DNA from: Fidelibacterota bacterium
GTDB lineage: Bacteria > Fidelibacterota > UBA2242 > JAFGTP01
Direction of reading: 5' to 3'
Assembly (NCBI GenBank): GCA_016934035.1
Contig: JAFGTP010000048.1
Span: 1-64,000, forward strand
Length of the DNA: 64,000 bases
Positions 62,963 to 64,000 of the stretch are shown piece after piece. The position numbers and the translations under genes were made by a program. The first letter of the stretch is position 1. The number at the start of each line of letters is the position of its first letter. Under the pieces are notes generated by a model. It was given only the letters and a program-made list of their open reading frames with translations, did no database searches and was not told the DNA's origin.

Positions 62963-63919
62963 TCATCTGTTGATTGAAAACGAAAATCTGTGAACGTCTT
63001 CAAGGAAATCGCCAAAATTGTTGTAAGCATAGTCCAGACCGAAATTTTTAAACTGTATACCAGCGCCAAGGGTCAAACCCTCACTGTCATAATTGATTTT
63101 GTAGCCCGTGCGCAAAGCAACCATTTTCAAAAATACATATTCCATTCCGATATTGTACTGCTGGTCAAAATCACGCGGCTGGACCAAGTCAAAGGCCATC
63201 AGCAGGCGGTGATTGGTACTGGTTGCCAGCAATGCAGTTTCACCGATAATGCAGGCAGAAATGCCGACATTCAGAGTTTGGGGAAGGGGATACTCATATT
63301 CAAAATACTTGACCTGAGGACCGAAATTCCTCATGGTTGCAGCAATTTTTAAAGATTTGAATTCCGTATCATAGAGAATACCCATGTCCCACATCAGCAC
63401 CGACTCCTCGGCGACAACCATGTCTTCACGGGCATATTTTGCAGCCACACCGTATTGGAACTTATTGGTCAGTTTCTGGCTGAAACCAATTCCGAAAACC
63501 GCAGCACCGGGCGATATTGTCTCCCCGGTCAAGCCAGGATTGTAAGTACCGTCGGCCTGAAAGCCCAGGGCCGAAACCTCTGTGACTTCAATCTTTCCGT
63601 AATCAGCAGCCATAAACATGGCCCCCAGGGAAATACTCCCCAGATTGTAACTGAGAGCCCCACTGTAATGGCCGGTATCGAATATATAATTGACCCTGGA
63701 AAAATCAATGGAAAGGCCCTCTTTCATTACCAGAGCTGCCGGATTCCAGTACATGCCATCAGCACCTTGTGAAATTGAGGAATAGGCACAGCCCAGGGAA
63801 TTGGAACGGGCATCAGGCAATATTTTGAGAAACTGAAAAGAAGTTACCCCCACTTTTTCAAAGGCGAATAGTGTTGAAGAAATACACATTAAGAGAATGA
63901 TTCGTAATTTATTTTTCAT
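62963..63919 (-). CDS. PorV/PorQ family outer membrane protein
   Basis: The protein has a signal peptide (ILLMCISSTLFA) and the PorV/PorQ opening: FQFLKILPDARSNSLGCAYSSISQGADGMYWNPAAL. The later GLTLGAGIQFKNFGLDYAYNNFGD repeats the family's C-terminal strand pattern. PorV shuttles T9SS cargo from the SprA translocon to the cell surface attachment complex, so its place beside secreted sorting-domain proteins is meaningful. The start at 63919 has GAGG upstream. Paralogues are usually many, so a specific role is not assured. Confidence 0.88.
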   Translation of the reverse strand: MKNKLRIILLMCISSTLFAFEKVGVTSFQFLKILPDARSNSLGCAYSSISQGADGMYWNPAALVMKEGLSIDFSRVNYIFDTGHYSGALSYNLGSISLGAMFMAADYGKIEVTEVSALGFQADGTYNPGLTGETISPGAAVFGIGFSQKLTNKFQYGVAAKYAREDMVVAEESVLMWDMGILYDTEFKSLKIAATMRNFGPQVKYFEYEYPLPQTLNVGISACIIGETALLATSTNHRLLMAFDLVQPRDFDQQYNIGMEYVFLKMVALRTGYKINYDSEGLTLGAGIQFKNFGLDYAYNNFGDFLEDVHRFSFSINR

Positions 63920-63932
63920 CGTAAGCCTCAAC

Positions 63933-64000
63933 CTATTTTAAAATGATAAATTTGCCATGACAATCATCCCCTTGCGGAGTCGTCACCACATAAAAATAGA
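63933..64000 (-). CDS. C-terminal end of a T9SS-sorted protein, cut by the window edge
   Basis: On the minus strand the frame reads YFYVVTTPQGDDCHGKFIILK before a TAG stop at 63933-63935. This is the last 21 residues of a sorting domain of the same kind as in the neighbouring genes (typically SG-x-YFY...K-x-x-I-L-K). Its stop lies 13 bp upstream of the PorV-like start, so it probably belongs to the same transcript. Confidence 0.65.
   Translation of the reverse strand, partial: YFYVVTTPQGDDCHGKFIILK

Overview
The window looks like a bacterial chromosome segment from the Fibrobacterota-Chlorobiota-Bacteroidota (FCB) group, probably a marine or saline lineage outside classical Bacteroidota (Calditrichota-, Marinimicrobia- or Ignavibacteria-like). 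The grounds are: many secreted proteins with a C-terminal sorting domain of the type IX secretion (T9SS) kind (NYPNPFN motif, ending in a K-rich tail), PorV/FadL-like outer membrane proteins, Na+-translocating NQR, Ni superoxide dismutase, class II ribonucleotide reductase, and a polysaccharide locus with no SusC/SusD pair. The phylum is inferred, not shown. No rRNA, tRNA, CRISPR array or complete insertion sequence was seen.

Layout. (1) 1-8860, all on +: an accessory-looking stretch of unrelated single genes (3' part of a DUF262/DUF1524 GmrSD-like protein, a double C_GCAxxG_C_C redox protein with its own cysteine desulfurase, GNAT, a frameshifted TauE/SafE permease, SDR, PhzF, two methyltransferases). 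They are separated by 80-370 bp spacers that contain imperfect palindromes, two of which share a motif, so the stretch may be cassette-like. (2) 8960-13730, on -: nqrBCDEF without nqrA, led by a DUF2892 gene. (3) 13890-24200, on -: a TlpA-like thioredoxin lipoprotein, an acyl-ACP thioesterase and YceI, then a TetR/TolC/HlyD/two ATPases/two permeases export operon with a perfect palindromic operator upstream. (4) 24380-35590, on +: an endolysin-holin pair, an MFS transporter, nrdJ, and a heavy-metal RND efflux set preceded by a small His-rich protein. (5) 35650-42160, on -: three consecutive secreted von Willebrand A proteins, two with VIT domains. (6) 42367-42825, on +: sodN. (7) 42870-64000, on -: groES, a two-domain glutaredoxin and an M48 protease, then a uronic-acid polysaccharide locus (GH88, two PF05426 lyases, GH2, a DUF4955 beta-helix, a PL6 lyase) followed upstream by large T9SS-type beta-helix proteins and two outer membrane proteins.

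How the genes may work together. The PL6 and PF05426 lyases would cut alginate- or glucuronan-like polymers into unsaturated oligosaccharides, and GH88 and GH2 would trim these further. The PL6 enzyme carries the same beta-helix module and sorting domain as the two large surface proteins next to it, so binding and cutting probably take place at the cell surface after T9SS export. NQR supplies a sodium motive force. The RND and ABC systems export metals and hydrophobic compounds. SodN, which appears to use an ordinary Sec leader, would detoxify superoxide outside the cytoplasm.
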